Source: Terriglobus roseus (GTDB lineage Bacteria > Acidobacteriota > Terriglobia > Terriglobales > Acidobacteriaceae). Taken from it: a stretch of DNA of 64,000 bases. Where the stretch lies: positions 2,108,001-2,172,000 of the forward strand of contig NZ_LT629690.1 of NCBI RefSeq assembly GCF_900102185.1, given 5' to 3'. The position numbers were made by a program, and so were the translations under genes. Shown here in pieces: positions 15,911-25,888 of this stretch (its first letter is position 1; every line of letters starts with the position of its first letter). The notes beneath the pieces are model-generated. The model saw only the letters and a list, made by a program, of their open reading frames with translations, had not been told where the DNA came from and made no database searches.

Positions 15911-18900
15911 ATGAGCATCTCCCAAATTACAGTACGCGGCGCGCGGCACCACAACCTCAAAAACATTGACGTCACCATCCCTCGGAACTCCCTGACCGTG
16001 GTCACGGGGCTCTCTGGATCGGGAAAAAGTTCCTTGGCGTTCGATACAATTTACGCAGAGGGCCAGCGGAGGTACGTAGAAACTCTCTCCGCCTACGCAC
16101 GGCAATTCCTCGACCAGATGGAGCGCCCGGACGTCGATTCCATCGACGGCCTCTCCCCCGCCATCTCCATCGAGCAGAAAACCACCTCGCGCTCCCCACG
16201 TTCCACCGTCGGCACCATCACGGAAATCTACGACTACCTGCGCCTCCTCTGGGCCAGCGTCGGCAAGCCCCACTGTCCCCAGTGCGGCCACGAAATCAGC
16301 CGTCAGTCCGCCGACCAGATCGTGGAACGCATCGTCGCGCTCAAACCCGGCGAACGCATCACCGTGCTTGCGCCCATCGTCCGGGGCCGCAAAGGCGAGT
16401 TCCGTGAGGAACTCGAATCCCTCGACCAACAGGGCTTCCGGGTCCGCATCGACGGCGAGATCACGGAAGTCACCGAAGGGATGCGCCTCGAAAAGCGCAA
16501 GAACCACACCATCGAAGCCATCGTCGACCGCGTCATCCTCAAGCTCGACGCCGAAGGCAAGCCCGACACCCGCCGCCTCGAATCCTCCGTCCAGAAAGCT
16601 CTGCAGATGGCCAACGGCCTCGTCATCATCGCCATTCACGGCATGGACGAGACGCTGTACTCCACCTCCATGGCCTGCCCCGACTGCGGCATCAACGTAC
16701 CCAAGCTCGAGCCGCGTTCCTTCTCCTTCAACTCCACCTACGGCGCCTGCACCGAATGCAACGGCCTCGGCAGCATTTACGACTTCGATCCCGGCAAGAC
16801 CATCACGGACTGGTCGAAGCCTCTGCTGGATGGCGCGATGGGTCCAGGCTCAGGCTCCGCATATCTGCTGCGCCTGATCAAGCTCTTCGCCGACAAGAAC
16901 AAGATCAACCTCAAAGTCCCCTTCGAAGACCTCCCGGAAGCGCACCAGAAACTGCTGCTCTACGGCCCGCCACGCGCCGAAGCCGGACGCACCGGCTTCC
17001 ATGGGATCTTCGGCTACCTGCGCGACACCCTAGAAGAGTCCAAGTCCGATGCCTTCCGTGAGTACTACATGCAGTACATGTCCGCGACGGAGTGCCCTGC
17101 CTGCAACGGCAAACGCCTCCGCCCGGAATCACTCGCCGTCAAGGTCGATAGTCAGTCCATCAGCGACTTCACCTCGCTCTCGCTCGATGACGCCATGTCC
17201 AAGGCGAGGACCTTCCACTTCACAGGACGTGAGAAGCTCATCGCCGACCGGCTGCAGAAGGAAGTCATCGAGCGCCTCGAGTTCCTCAACGCCGTAGGCC
17301 TCAGCTATCTCTCGCTCAACCGCAGTGCGGCAACGCTCAGCGGTGGTGAAGGCCAGCGTATACGTTTGGCCACGCAGATTGGCTCGCGTCTACGCGGCGT
17401 CCTGTACGTGCTCGACGAACCCAGCATCGGCCTCCATCAGCGCGACAACATGAAGCTCATCGCCGCAATGGAGAACCTCCGCGACCTCGGCAACACCGTC
17501 CTCGTCGTCGAACACGATGAAGACACCATCCGCAAGGCCGACTATGTACTCGACCTTGGTCCCGGTGCGGGTAAGAATGGTGGCCATCTCATCGGTGCGG
17601 GTACGCCCGAGCAGATTGCGGCGAACACGGAGTCGGTTACTGGCAAGTACATCTCCGGCGAGATCGATATCCGCAGTAACGACGCTCCCCGCGCTCTCAG
17701 CGGCAAGGAGATCGTTGTTCAGGGTGCGCGCGGACATAACCTGAAGAACGTCACCGTTGGCTTCCCTCTCGGTGCGCTTGTGGTCATCACGGGCGTCAGC
17801 GGCAGTGGCAAGAGCACGCTGGTGAACGACACACTCTATCGTGCGCTGGCGAAGCATCTGTATCGCAGCAAGGAAGAGCCACAGCCACACAACCGCATCA
17901 CCGGCATTGAGCAGATCGACAAGGCAGTCGAGATTGACCAGTCGCCGATTGGGCGTACGCCGCGTTCTAACCCGGCGACTTACACGGGTGTGTTCACGCA
18001 GATACGCGACTACTTCGCCATGCTGCCTGAGAGCCGCGAACGCGGCTACAAGTCCGGACGCTTCTCCTTCAACGTGCAGGGTGGCCGATGCGAAGGCTGT
18101 CAGGGCGACGGTCAGCGCCGCATCGAGATGAACTTCCTGCCTGACGTTTACGTGTTGTGCGATGTCTGCAACGGCCGTCGTTACAACCAGGAAACGCTCT
18201 CGGTAAAGCTCAACGGTTATTCCATCGCTGACATCCTTGACCTCTCCATCTCTGACGCGCTGGATGTTCTCGGTGATATTCCCAACATCAAGCAGAAGCT
18301 GCAAACGCTCGTTGACGTAGGCCTTGGCTATGTTCACCTCGGCCAGTCAGCAACGACGCTCAGCGGTGGCGAAGCGCAGCGTATGAAGCTGGCGAAGGAA
18401 CTCTCCAAACGCCAGACAGGACGCACGCTTTATCTGCTGGATGAACCCACAACAGGTCTGCACTTTGACGATGTTCGCAAGCTGCTGGAAGTGCTGCAAA
18501 AGCTTGTAGATCTTGGCAATTCTGTTCTTGTGATTGAGCACAATCTCGACGTCATCCGCAATGCCGATTACCTCATCGACATGGGCCCTGAAGGCGGTTC
18601 AGGTGGTGGTACGGTGGTGGCGTCGGGTACGCCGGAGCAGGTTAGCAAGGTGGCTGCGTCGCATACGGGGCAGTTCCTGGCCAAGCTGTACCGCGAGCGT
18701 CCTGGCAGTGAGCGTGCGCCTGCACCGGCTTACGTGGAGCCTGTGGTGGTGAAGACCGAAGTGGCAAACCCCACCAAGTTCGCACCTTCGGCGGAAGAAC
18801 GTGCTGCGCGCCGCAAGGCTGCGGCCAAGAAGTCTGCCGAGAAGAGCAAGGCCAAGAAGGCCGCTGCCAAAGCTGCTGCGAAGACGGCCACAAAAACGGC

Positions 18901-18931
18901 TATAAAGACTAAAGGGAAGAAAGCCGAGTGA
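15911..18931 (+). CDS. uvrA: Excinuclease ABC subunit A, with Lys/Ala-rich C-terminal tail
   Basis: 1006 residues; the usual length is about 940-960. UvrA is the damage-recognition ATPase of nucleotide excision repair. Seen here are the first Walker A (GLSGSGKSS, residues 33-41), zinc-finger cysteines (CPDCG, CTECNG, CPACNG), the first ABC signature ([14 protein letters not shown]), the second Walker A ([10 protein letters not shown]), the second zinc module (CEGCQGDGQ with CDVCNGRR) and the second signature ([15 protein letters not shown]). The extra length is a histone-like Lys/Ala tail over the last 50 residues. Base composition and codon use change abruptly near codon 546 (about 17.55 kb). 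The next gene overlaps the stop. Confidence 0.97.
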   Translation: MSISQITVRGARHHNLKNIDVTIPRNSLTVVTGLSGSGKSSLAFDTIYAEGQRRYVETLSAYARQFLDQMERPDVDSIDGLSPAISIEQKTTSRSPRSTVGTITEIYDYLRLLWASVGKPHCPQCGHEISRQSADQIVERIVALKPGERITVLAPIVRGRKGEFREELESLDQQGFRVRIDGEITEVTEGMRLEKRKNHTIEAIVDRVILKLDAEGKPDTRRLESSVQKALQMANGLVIIAIHGMDETLYSTSMACPDCGINVPKLEPRSFSFNSTYGACTECNGLGSIYDFDPGKTITDWSKPLLDGAMGPGSGSAYLLRLIKLFADKNKINLKVPFEDLPEAHQKLLLYGPPRAEAGRTGFHGIFGYLRDTLEESKSDAFREYYMQYMSATECPACNGKRLRPESLAVKVDSQSISDFTSLSLDDAMSKARTFHFTGREKLIADRLQKEVIERLEFLNAVGLSYLSLNRSAATLSGGEGQRIRLATQIGSRLRGVLYVLDEPSIGLHQRDNMKLIAAMENLRDLGNTVLVVEHDEDTIRKADYVLDLGPGAGKNGGHLIGAGTPEQIAANTESVTGKYISGEIDIRSNDAPRALSGKEIVVQGARGHNLKNVTVGFPLGALVVITGVSGSGKSTLVNDTLYRALAKHLYRSKEEPQPHNRITGIEQIDKAVEIDQSPIGRTPRSNPATYTGVFTQIRDYFAMLPESRERGYKSGRFSFNVQGGRCEGCQGDGQRRIEMNFLPDVYVLCDVCNGRRYNQETLSVKLNGYSIADILDLSISDALDVLGDIPNIKQKLQTLVDVGLGYVHLGQSATTLSGGEAQRMKLAKELSKRQTGRTLYLLDEPTTGLHFDDVRKLLEVLQKLVDLGNSVLVIEHNLDVIRNADYLIDMGPEGGSGGGTVVASGTPEQVSKVAASHTGQFLAKLYRERPGSERAPAPAYVEPVVVKTEVANPTKFAPSAEERAARRKAAAKKSAEKSKAKKAAAKAAAKTATKTAIKTKGKKAE

Positions 18932-19917
18932 CCGAACCACAACCGAATGATCCAGGCGTTACGCACGAGGGCTTCCGTCCGGAAGACCACTTCGTCATTC
19001 GCTCACAGAGCGATGAGGCTTCTTCTGCGTCCGCGCTGCATTCCGATACCTTTGCCAACACTACCTTCACGCGTTCCCTGAGCGATGTGCCGCAGGATCT
19101 GCTGACGCATCAACCGCGCCAGCCGAATCTGGGCTATTCCGCTGCCCTGCTTGGCATTGGTGTTCTGGCACTGTTTGCGGTCTCGGTCTTCATGGGCATT
19201 ATCGGGTTCATTACCCACACGAAGCTGCTGGCAAACTCTGCGTCGATTCCTCTTACCAGCATCCTGATTGAGGCGGTCACCTTCCTCATCACCTACGGCA
19301 TTGCTTACATTGCGTTCCCGCGCTTCTGGCAGCGTCCGTTTGGACAAGTGATCCATTGGAATCGCACTGTGGCGAAGGACCGTCTGTGGCAACTCATCGG
19401 CGTTGGTATTGGGTTGAGTGTTGTGGCGCAGGCTCTGGAGAGCCTGTTGACGCTGCCCAAGGAGATGCCGGTTGATGCCTTCTTCAAGCAGCCTTCCACG
19501 CTTTGGATCATCGCCATCTTCGGAACGTTTGTGGCTCCTGTCTGCGAAGAGGTCTTCTTCCGTGGATTCCTGCTACGCGGCTTCGCCATCTTCTTCGATT
19601 GGATTGCGCTGCCGAAGACCTATGAGGCTCGCGAGTGGTGGCAATCGACCAGTGGCCTGTCGCAACGGAGCATGATTCTGAGCGGCGTTCTAAGCAGTGG
19701 TCTGTTCGCTGCTATGCACGCGGCGCAGTTGGGATGGGCCTGGAACGCGGTTGGTGTGCTTTGGGTTGTTGGCGGTGGGCTGACTTACATCCGCATCCGT
19801 TACAACTCCGTTGCTGCCAGTTCCGTGGTTCATGCGGCTTATAACGGGCTGCTTTTTGCGATTATGTTCGTCATTACGGGCGGATTTCGCCATTTGGACA
19901 AGCTGGCAAACCACTAG
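18928..19917 (+). CDS. CPBP-family intramembrane glutamic endopeptidase
   Basis: 329 residues. An N-terminal soluble stretch of about 70 residues precedes roughly seven membrane helices. The catalytic motifs of the CPBP (ABI/Rce1-like) family are present: the glutamate pair and arginine in [13 protein letters not shown], a histidine in [10 protein letters not shown], and a second histidine in [11 protein letters not shown]. These proteases cut within membranes and often process lipoproteins or peptides. The GTG start overlaps the uvrA stop by four bases, so it is translated with uvrA, although a functional link is not obvious. A repeat element follows directly. Confidence 0.88.
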   Translation: MTEPQPNDPGVTHEGFRPEDHFVIRSQSDEASSASALHSDTFANTTFTRSLSDVPQDLLTHQPRQPNLGYSAALLGIGVLALFAVSVFMGIIGFITHTKLLANSASIPLTSILIEAVTFLITYGIAYIAFPRFWQRPFGQVIHWNRTVAKDRLWQLIGVGIGLSVVAQALESLLTLPKEMPVDAFFKQPSTLWIIAIFGTFVAPVCEEVFFRGFLLRGFAIFFDWIALPKTYEAREWWQSTSGLSQRSMILSGVLSSGLFAAMHAAQLGWAWNAVGVLWVVGGGLTYIRIRYNSVAASSVVHAAYNGLLFAIMFVITGGFRHLDKLANH

Positions 19918-19935
19918 GTGCGGGGCACCCCCTCC

Positions 19936-20044
19936 CCTCCCCTGTTTTTCTAAAATCGTCTTTCTATTGGGTTTACGTCGACGGTGGCTGTAAAATCGTC
20001 TGCCCATTGGGGTTAGAGGCAAAATCTTCTTTCTAAAGGGGTTA
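19936..20044. repeat. Dispersed three-unit repeat, copy A
   Basis: A pyrimidine-rich leader (CCCTCCCCTGTTTTTC, 19936-19950 region) is followed by three related 24-25-base units at 19951-19975, 19991-20015 and 20021-20044, each beginning AAAATC(G/T)TCT and ending GGGTT(T)A. Unit spacing is 40 then about 29 bases. The same leader, units and spacing recur at 57794-57902. It follows directly on the CPBP gene. In the remaining gap up to 20322 I see the 13-base word TGCCAACAAATTT (20120-20132), also found near copy B, and a BlaI-type palindrome. Confidence 0.85.
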
Positions 20045-20282
20045 GACCGTCCTAAAACAAAGACGTTGTCTGGTCTTTTTGGGACTCTTTTCTATTTTAG
20101 AAATCTGCATTACTAAGCATGCCAACAAATTTCTGCCGACATGTTGTTATGAATCAGTTACTTGAAGCTATCGTTCCAGCTTGTTGATCTTGACAGCATT
20201 CGTTTGCACAGAAGCTTTGGCCAGGAAAGAACGCAGGTTCTTCAGATTCGAGGCTTTCGAACTTTGGGCTCCCTTGTTGCTA

Positions 20283-20296
20283 ACTAATTCATTAGT
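20283..20296. promoter_or_regulatory. BlaI-type operator palindrome upstream of blaI
   Basis: ACTAATTCATTAGT is a perfect inverted repeat (six-base arms, TC centre) ending 27 bases before the blaI start. Its position and symmetry suit autorepression by the BlaI/MecI winged-helix repressor encoded next. The exact operator of this protein is not known. Confidence 0.65.
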
Positions 20297-20322
20297 ACCT
20301 CGTCCATCACAACAGGACAGGA

Positions 20323-20742
20323 ATGCCGAGGAATCGCTCCAACACGCTGACCGAAGCTGAACTGAGGCTGATGCGCCTGCTTTGGCAGATCGGCGAATGC
20401 TCGGTGCAGGATCTGGTTTCCGCTATGCCTGAGGCACAGCGGCTGGCGTATACGTCTGTTCTGACCACGATCCGCATTCTTGAGACAAAGGGTTATGTGG
20501 AGCATCGGCAAGAGGGTCGCGCGTTTGTGTATACCGCGACCGTTGCGGAGCAGGATGCGCAGCAGAGCGAAGTACGGCATGTGATGCATCGGTTCTTTGG
20601 GAACAGCCGTGAGCGCCTGATGCTGGCGCTGCTGGGCGATGGCGATGTAAGCCCCGATGAGTTGGACAAGTTGAAACAGGCGATTGCCGAAGCGGAAGCC
20701 GCTGCTGCAAGGCGCGATGCTGAGCAGGAGGAGGCGGAATGA
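20323..20742 (+). CDS. BlaI/MecI/CopY-family transcriptional repressor
   Basis: 139 residues. The N-terminal winged helix (about 5-80) has the family start LTEAELRLMRLLWQIGECSVQDLV and the wing segment GYVEHRQEGRAFVYTATV. The C-terminal half forms the dimerisation helices and ends in an acidic/Ala-rich tail. In this family the repressor is inactivated by proteolysis triggered by a partner M56 membrane protease, here the next gene, which overlaps by four bases (ATGA). A palindrome upstream suggests autoregulation, and a nearly identical palindrome inside the start of the third gene suggests that degP is also a target. Confidence 0.92.
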   Translation: MPRNRSNTLTEAELRLMRLLWQIGECSVQDLVSAMPEAQRLAYTSVLTTIRILETKGYVEHRQEGRAFVYTATVAEQDAQQSEVRHVMHRFFGNSRERLMLALLGDGDVSPDELDKLKQAIAEAEAAAARRDAEQEEAE

Positions 20743-22058
20743 CTCCTGTGCTGGCACATGTCTCTTCTGTGATGGCTACGTCGTGGGCTGCGAGCCTGTG
20801 GCAGGGCCTTGCGTTGTCGTTGCTGGCGGTTGCGCTGCTGCGGTTGATGCCGAAGGCTTCTGCCGCGCTGCGTCACAGCATTCTGCTGGCCGTGTTTGCG
20901 GCTGCTACCGTGCTTCCCTTGCTGCATATGCCGTTGCATGTGGCCGCGATGGCACCGCAGGCATCGTCTGCTGCGATTCGTATGGCTCCGTGGCTTGCGG
21001 CTGCGATTGCAGCGGTTTGGCTGCTGGCTTCGCTTTATCGTGCGATCAGCCTTGGCATGGCGTGGATGCATCTGCGGCAGGTTCGTCGTGAGGCTACGCC
21101 GATTGCAGTGGGCGCGATGGATACGTTCAGCGCGGGCAATCGTCGCGCGGTGCTTTGCTCTTCTTCGCAGGTGAGTTCGCCGGCTGTGTTGGGATTCTTT
21201 CGTCCGGTGTTGCTGCTGCCGGAGTGGCTTGTGCCGACGCTGTCCGCTGATGAGCTTCGCCAGATTGCGGCGCATGAGTGCGAACATCTGCGTCGCCACG
21301 ATGACTGGATCAATCTTGCGTTGCAGATTGGCCTGGTGGTGATGCCGTTGAATCCGGCTTTGCTGTGGCTGAATCGCCGCATTGGTGAGCAGCGTGAATT
21401 GGCTTGTGATGCTGCGGTGGTTGCATCGACCGCGCAGCCGTTGGCTTATGCAGCTTCGTTGACGCGCATGGCTGAGCAGCGAATGCAGCAGAACGGATTG
21501 CGACTGGCGCTGGCTGCGCTGGGTCGCAAGTCAGAGCTGGCGCAGCGGGTGCATGCGTTGCTGCGTGAGCCGGTGGCGGGATGGTCTCGCAGACAGTCGG
21601 CTGCGGCTTGCAGTGTGGCTGCGTTTGCCTTGCTGGCAGCGTCTGCTGGATTGAGCCGTGTGCCGCGATTGATTCGTGTGGCCCCCGCTGAGATGGTTCA
21701 GCCCGACGTGGCGGTAACGACGCCAGCCAAGGCGATTGAGCTGTATCACCAGAAGAGTGTGACTGCTGCGCCCGAAGGCCGCATGGTTCCTGCTGCGTTT
21801 GAAGTACCGCCTGTGCGTAAGCCGGCGCATCCTGTAGCGAAGACGAAGTTGAAGCATGCAGAGGAAGCCACTGAGACGGTTGCTCCTAAGGCGAATACGC
21901 CGCGTTTTGTTCGCACCGCAGCGACAGCTACACGTAAGCCCCGCATGATGAAGGCTGCCGAACAGGATGACATGCAGCCACGCTTTGTTACTACCGAGTT
22001 TGTTCAGCCCTATGTGGCTGTCCCCGTTCGCGGCGGATGGCTGCTCATCGAGTTGTAG
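20739..22058 (+). CDS. M56-family (BlaR1-like) membrane metallopeptidase without sensor domain
   Basis: 439 residues. The N-terminal half has about four membrane helices (for example around 20-35, 45-65 and 85-105) and the zinc-protease motif HECEH at residues 179-183, followed by another membrane helix and the GEQRELACDAAVVA segment typical of M56. A further helix lies around 290-310. In true BlaR1 the C-terminus is a penicillin-binding sensor. Here it is only about 130 residues of basic, Pro/Ala/Thr-rich sequence with no SxxK motif, so the signal sensed is probably not a beta-lactam. It is coupled to blaI upstream and followed 33 bases later by degP. Confidence 0.88.
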   Translation: MTPVLAHVSSVMATSWAASLWQGLALSLLAVALLRLMPKASAALRHSILLAVFAAATVLPLLHMPLHVAAMAPQASSAAIRMAPWLAAAIAAVWLLASLYRAISLGMAWMHLRQVRREATPIAVGAMDTFSAGNRRAVLCSSSQVSSPAVLGFFRPVLLLPEWLVPTLSADELRQIAAHECEHLRRHDDWINLALQIGLVVMPLNPALLWLNRRIGEQRELACDAAVVASTAQPLAYAASLTRMAEQRMQQNGLRLALAALGRKSELAQRVHALLREPVAGWSRRQSAAACSVAAFALLAASAGLSRVPRLIRVAPAEMVQPDVAVTTPAKAIELYHQKSVTAAPEGRMVPAAFEVPPVRKPAHPVAKTKLKHAEEATETVAPKANTPRFVRTAATATRKPRMMKAAEQDDMQPRFVTTEFVQPYVAVPVRGGWLLIEL

Positions 22059-22091
22059 TTCCCACTAACGTTACCTGGAGAAAGAAGCACT

Positions 22092-23675
22092 ATGTCCGCA
22101 ACAACTAATTCCTTAGTAGACAAGAAGAACATTCGCCGTTTTGCTCTGCCTGGATCGCTTGCCGCTGTGGCGGTGCTGGGTTCTGCGATGGCTTTCCATG
22201 GCATGGGTGGTGTGCATGCCGGTGCTGTAACTGCTGCCGCGCTGGATGACCAAAGCGTGTCTTCCCTATCCGCGCTGGATCAGGATATGGAGCGCCTGGC
22301 TGCGCGTGTTACGCCTGCCGTGGTCAACGTTGCTGTGACCAGCCGCGGCGGCGCTGAGGATGATGACGACAGCGATGGTCAGGCGCAGCAGCAGATTGAT
22401 CCGTCGCAGATTCCTCCGCAGCTACGCCAGTTCTTTGGGCTGGGTGGTGGCGGTGGTCGCGGACAGGGACGCATGCAGCCGCAGCAGCAGCCGTTGCGTC
22501 ATGGTGTGGGTTCGGGCGTGATCATCTCGTCAGACGGCTACATCATCACGAACAACCACGTGGTGGAAGGCGCGACGCAGATCAAGGTGACGCTGCATGA
22601 TCGCCGCGTGCTAACCGGCAAGGTTCTGGGCACGGATAAGCTGACGGACATTGCGGTGATCAAGGTGGACGCGCATGATCTGCCTGCGATTTCGTGGGGC
22701 GACAGCGGCAAGCTGCAGCCGGGACAGACAGTGCTGGCGTTTGGTAGCCCGTTTGGTGTGCTGCAGTTCAGCGTGACGCGCGGTATTGTGTCGGCGGTGA
22801 ATCGTCCTGCTCCGTTCTCTTCAGACGCTCGTACGCCGGGTGGTTTGATTCAGACGGATGCTGCTGTTAACCCCGGAAACAGCGGGGGTCCGCTGGTGAA
22901 TGCGCATGGCGAGCTGGTGGGCATTAACCAGATGATTGCGACGAACAGCGGCAGCTTTGCTGGTGCGAGCTTTGCGATTCCGTCTTCGACGGCCAAGGCG
23001 ATTGCAGATCAGATCATCAAGACAGGCAGCGTTCACCATGGCTACCTGGGCATTGCGATGAACGATGTGACGCCGGAGAACGCGCAGTTCTTTAACCTGA
23101 CGGACGCGTTGGGCGCGATTGTGTCGCAGGTGTCGCCGGGTTCGCCTGCTGCGAGTGCTGGTATGAAGAACGGCGATGTGATCACGAGCATCAACGGCAA
23201 GCCTGTCGAAAATGGCAGTGCGTTGCAGGTGGATGTGGCGCAGATGACGCCGGGAACGAAGATCAACCTGGGCATCAGCCGTAGCGGTCAGCACCAGAGC
23301 GTGAACGTGACGCTGGGTGAGTACAACAAGGACAAGGAAGTGGCCAGCAACGATGGTGACGGCAGCGGCAAGCAGGGCAACAGCGGCAAGCTGGGTGTTG
23401 CCATGAGCGACCTCACACCGGACATCCGTCAGCAGATGAACATTCCTGCGAACGTGAACGGCGCGGCGGTGGCACAGGTTCGTCCTGGGTCGCCTGCGGA
23501 AGAAGCCGGGCTGCAGCCGGGCGACGTGATCATGGAAGTGAATCGCAAGGCGACCGCTTCTGCTGATCAGGTGGCTAGCAACATCAAGGCCTCTCCTGAT
23601 GGCAAGAATGTGTTGCTGCTGGTTTGGTCGAATGGTGGTGCTAGCTATCGTGTGGTGACGCCGAACGCTGGTTAA
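22092..23675 (+). CDS. DegP/HtrA-family periplasmic serine endopeptidase (Do)
   Basis: 527 residues. A membrane anchor or uncleaved signal (about 17-37) is followed by a Gly/Gln-rich loop (about 95-140). The trypsin-like domain has catalytic His156 (TNNHVVEG), Asp186 (LTDIAVIKVD) and Ser264 (NPGNSGGPL). Two PDZ domains follow (about 300-395 and 425-520), both with a GSPA(A/E)xAG(M/L)xxGDVI core. Such enzymes degrade misfolded envelope proteins. It lies 33 bases after the M56 gene, in the same direction, and its codons 5-9 contain a palindrome matching the blaI operator at 13 of 14 bases, so control by that repressor is likely. Confidence 0.95.
   Translation: MSATTNSLVDKKNIRRFALPGSLAAVAVLGSAMAFHGMGGVHAGAVTAAALDDQSVSSLSALDQDMERLAARVTPAVVNVAVTSRGGAEDDDDSDGQAQQQIDPSQIPPQLRQFFGLGGGGGRGQGRMQPQQQPLRHGVGSGVIISSDGYIITNNHVVEGATQIKVTLHDRRVLTGKVLGTDKLTDIAVIKVDAHDLPAISWGDSGKLQPGQTVLAFGSPFGVLQFSVTRGIVSAVNRPAPFSSDARTPGGLIQTDAAVNPGNSGGPLVNAHGELVGINQMIATNSGSFAGASFAIPSSTAKAIADQIIKTGSVHHGYLGIAMNDVTPENAQFFNLTDALGAIVSQVSPGSPAASAGMKNGDVITSINGKPVENGSALQVDVAQMTPGTKINLGISRSGQHQSVNVTLGEYNKDKEVASNDGDGSGKQGNSGKLGVAMSDLTPDIRQQMNIPANVNGAAVAQVRPGSPAEEAGLQPGDVIMEVNRKATASADQVASNIKASPDGKNVLLLVWSNGGASYRVVTPNAG
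22104..22117. promoter_or_regulatory. Second BlaI-type palindrome inside the degP start
   Basis: ACTAATTCCTTAGT has five-base inverted arms and differs from the site at 20283-20296 by one base. It begins 12 bases after the A of the degP ATG, where a bound repressor could block transcription initiation or elongation. Confidence 0.5.
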
Positions 23676-23692
23676 TCTTCCATCAACACAAT

Positions 23693-23726
23693 GACAAGGG
23701 GCTGGCTTCGCGCTGGCCCCTTTGTC
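23693..23726 (+). terminator. Probable terminator after degP
   Basis: GACAAGGGGC pairs with GCCCCTTTGTC (one bulged T) around a 13-base loop, 17 bases after the degP stop. It is followed by mixed sequence rather than a long T run. Confidence 0.55.
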
Positions 23727-23770
23727 GTTGCGACTCACGCACATCGGCGTGTGCCGTTAGACTGTTAGCC

Positions 23771-24985
23771 ATGGCAACGCTTTCGATCCGCGATCTCGAT
23801 CTCCACGGCAAGCGCGTCTTTTTGCGCGTCGACTTCAACGTACCGCTTTCCAAGGATGGCGGCGAAATTCTGGATGACACGCGTATTCGCGAGACGCTTC
23901 CTACGATTGAATATGCCCTGCGGCATAAGGCTCGGTTGATTCTTGCAGCGCATTTGGGACGTCCTAAGGGCGAGCGTGTGGAGTCGATGAGTCTGCGGCC
24001 GGTGGTGGATCGTCTGCGGATGCTGCTGGATTCGGACCTGGGACTTTCGCGCAATGTGGCTTTCTCGCCGGACTGCGTGGGCGAAATTGCGGAAGAGCTC
24101 GTAGACAAGCTGGAGTACGGGCAGGCGCTGCTGCTGGAGAATCTTCGCTTTCATAAGGAAGAGGAAAAGAATGATCCGGCATTTGCGAAGAAGCTGGCTT
24201 CGCTGGCAGATATCTATGTGAACGACGCGTTTGGTGCGGCACATCGTGCGCATGCGTCCACGGAAGGCATTACGCATTTTGTGAAGCAGTCGGCCAGCGG
24301 CTTGTTGATGGATAAGGAACTTAACTATCTGGGCAAGGCGCTTGAGTCGCCGGACAAGCCTTTTGTCGCCATCATTGGCGGAGCGAAGGTGAGCGACAAG
24401 ATCGACGTGATCGACAACCTGCTGAACAAGGTGGACGCGATCATTGTAGGCGGCGGCATGGCTTATACGTTCCTGAATGCGCAGGGACAGAAGACCGGCA
24501 AGAGCCTGCTGGAAGCCGACAAGATTGACGTGGCTGCTGCTGCGTTGAAGAAGGCCGAGGAGAAGGGTGTGAAGTTCCTGCTGCCTGTGGATCACATCCT
24601 TGCCGATAAGTTTGCGCCCGATGCGAAGACGGAATTGTTTGATGGCACGGGCGACTTCCCTGCGGATCTGATGGCGCTGGACATTGGTCCGAAGTCAATC
24701 AAGCTGTTCACCGATGAGATCGCGGAGGCTCGCACCATTGTTTGGAATGGGCCGATGGGCGTCTTTGAAATGCCTGCGTTTGCCAAGGGCACCATGGCCG
24801 TTGCGCATGCTGTGGCGGACAACATTGATGCAACCAGCATTGTTGGTGGCGGCGACTCGGTTTCCGCGGCGCATATGGCCGAGGTGACCGACAAGATCAC
24901 GCATATCTCCACTGGCGGTGGCGCTTCGCTGGAGTTCCTGGAAGGCAAGACGCTTCCTGGGGTGGCTGCACTTACGCAGAAGTAA
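23771..24985 (+). CDS. pgk: Phosphoglycerate kinase
   Basis: 404 residues, close to the usual 390-400. It catalyses 1,3-bisphosphoglycerate + ADP to 3-phosphoglycerate + ATP in glycolysis. Family motifs are clear: VDFNVPLSK near the N-terminus, [10 protein letters not shown], the hinge region with [11 protein letters not shown], the nucleotide site GGDSVSAAH and the closing [14 protein letters not shown]. The ATG lies seven bases after a TAGACT box and lacks a ribosome-binding site, suggesting a leaderless message. tpiA follows 69 bases later on the same strand. Confidence 0.98.
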   Translation: MATLSIRDLDLHGKRVFLRVDFNVPLSKDGGEILDDTRIRETLPTIEYALRHKARLILAAHLGRPKGERVESMSLRPVVDRLRMLLDSDLGLSRNVAFSPDCVGEIAEELVDKLEYGQALLLENLRFHKEEEKNDPAFAKKLASLADIYVNDAFGAAHRAHASTEGITHFVKQSASGLLMDKELNYLGKALESPDKPFVAIIGGAKVSDKIDVIDNLLNKVDAIIVGGGMAYTFLNAQGQKTGKSLLEADKIDVAAAALKKAEEKGVKFLLPVDHILADKFAPDAKTELFDGTGDFPADLMALDIGPKSIKLFTDEIAEARTIVWNGPMGVFEMPAFAKGTMAVAHAVADNIDATSIVGGGDSVSAAHMAEVTDKITHISTGGGASLEFLEGKTLPGVAALTQK

Positions 24986-25054
24986 CGGTATGGGGTGGCG
25001 GAGGGAGCCCTTCGCCACTATCATGCAAGCTGCTTTACGGGAGAGAACAGTCGA

Positions 25055-25816
25055 GTGTCCACACGCAAGAAGATCATTGCCGGCAATTGGAAGATGTACA
25101 AAACTCCGCGCGAGTCGCTGGAGTTTTTGAACGCGTTTCTGCCGAAGGTGCATGACCATGAACGGGACGAGATCATCATCTTCCCGACTGCGACTTCGCT
25201 TTCTACGGTGATTGACCGCGTGCGGGGTACGCATCTGCGTGCGGGTGCGCAGACGATGCACTGGCTTAACGAAGGCCCGTACACCGGCCAAACTTCGCCG
25301 AACATGCTCACCAGCATTGGCGCGACGCACGTGCTGTTGGGGCACTCGGAACGCCGTCTGTATGCCAACGAAACATATGAGCACGTGAACCTGAAGATCA
25401 AGGCGGCGATTGCGCATGATCTGATCCCGGTGCTTTGCCTGGGTGAGTTGCTGGTGGATCGGCAGGGCGGATTTACGCGCGACATCATCATGGCGCAGAT
25501 GGGTGCCGCGCTGTCGAACATTCCTACGGAGAACGCGAAGCAGATTGTGATTGCGTATGAGCCGGTGTGGGCTATTGGTACGGGATCGACAGCATCGCCG
25601 GAGATTGCAAACGAGGTACACAGCATCATTCGGTCGCAACTGGAGTGGGTGTTCAATGCCGAGATTGCGAACAATACCCGCATTCTTTACGGCGGTTCTG
25701 TGAAGCCGGAGAACAGCGCAGCGTTGCTGACGCAGCCGGATATCGATGGACTTCTTGTGGGCGGCGCGAGCCTTGATCCGGCTTGCTTTGCGAAGATCGT
25801 TCATACGAAATATTGA
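25055..25816 (+). CDS. tpiA: Triosephosphate isomerase
   Basis: 253 residues. The GTG at 25055 is chosen because it places the family start KKIIAGNWKMYK at the N-terminus and has a GGGAG ribosome site about ten bases upstream. Catalytic residues are visible: Lys in NWKMYK, His in LLGHSERR, Glu in AYEPVWAIGTG, and the phosphate-binding LYGGSVKPEN near the end. The enzyme interconverts dihydroxyacetone phosphate and glyceraldehyde-3-phosphate. It forms a glycolytic pair with pgk and ends at a strong terminator. Confidence 0.97.
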   Translation: MSTRKKIIAGNWKMYKTPRESLEFLNAFLPKVHDHERDEIIIFPTATSLSTVIDRVRGTHLRAGAQTMHWLNEGPYTGQTSPNMLTSIGATHVLLGHSERRLYANETYEHVNLKIKAAIAHDLIPVLCLGELLVDRQGGFTRDIIMAQMGAALSNIPTENAKQIVIAYEPVWAIGTGSTASPEIANEVHSIIRSQLEWVFNAEIANNTRILYGGSVKPENSAALLTQPDIDGLLVGGASLDPACFAKIVHTKY

Positions 25817-25839
25817 TCTGGATTCTTTTGAAATGATGA

Positions 25840-25865
25840 AAAGCCCCGCTGATTTGCGGGGCTTT
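25840..25865 (+). terminator. Rho-independent terminator after tpiA
   Basis: A perfect ten-base stem (AAAGCCCCGC with GCGGGGCTTT) around a six-base loop, 23 bases after the stop. Confidence 0.88.
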
Positions 25866-25888
25866 CGTCGTTCGGAATCGAAATCGAT

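Noticed and set aside
17390-18337. Minus-strand open frame of 315 codons within uvrA
   Set aside because: It is antisense to the second ABC half of uvrA, which carries every expected motif.
20173-20290. Short minus-strand open stretch (Lys/Ser/Ala-rich) before blaI
   Set aside because: It reads plausibly for about 35 codons but has no ATG, GTG or TTG start in frame.
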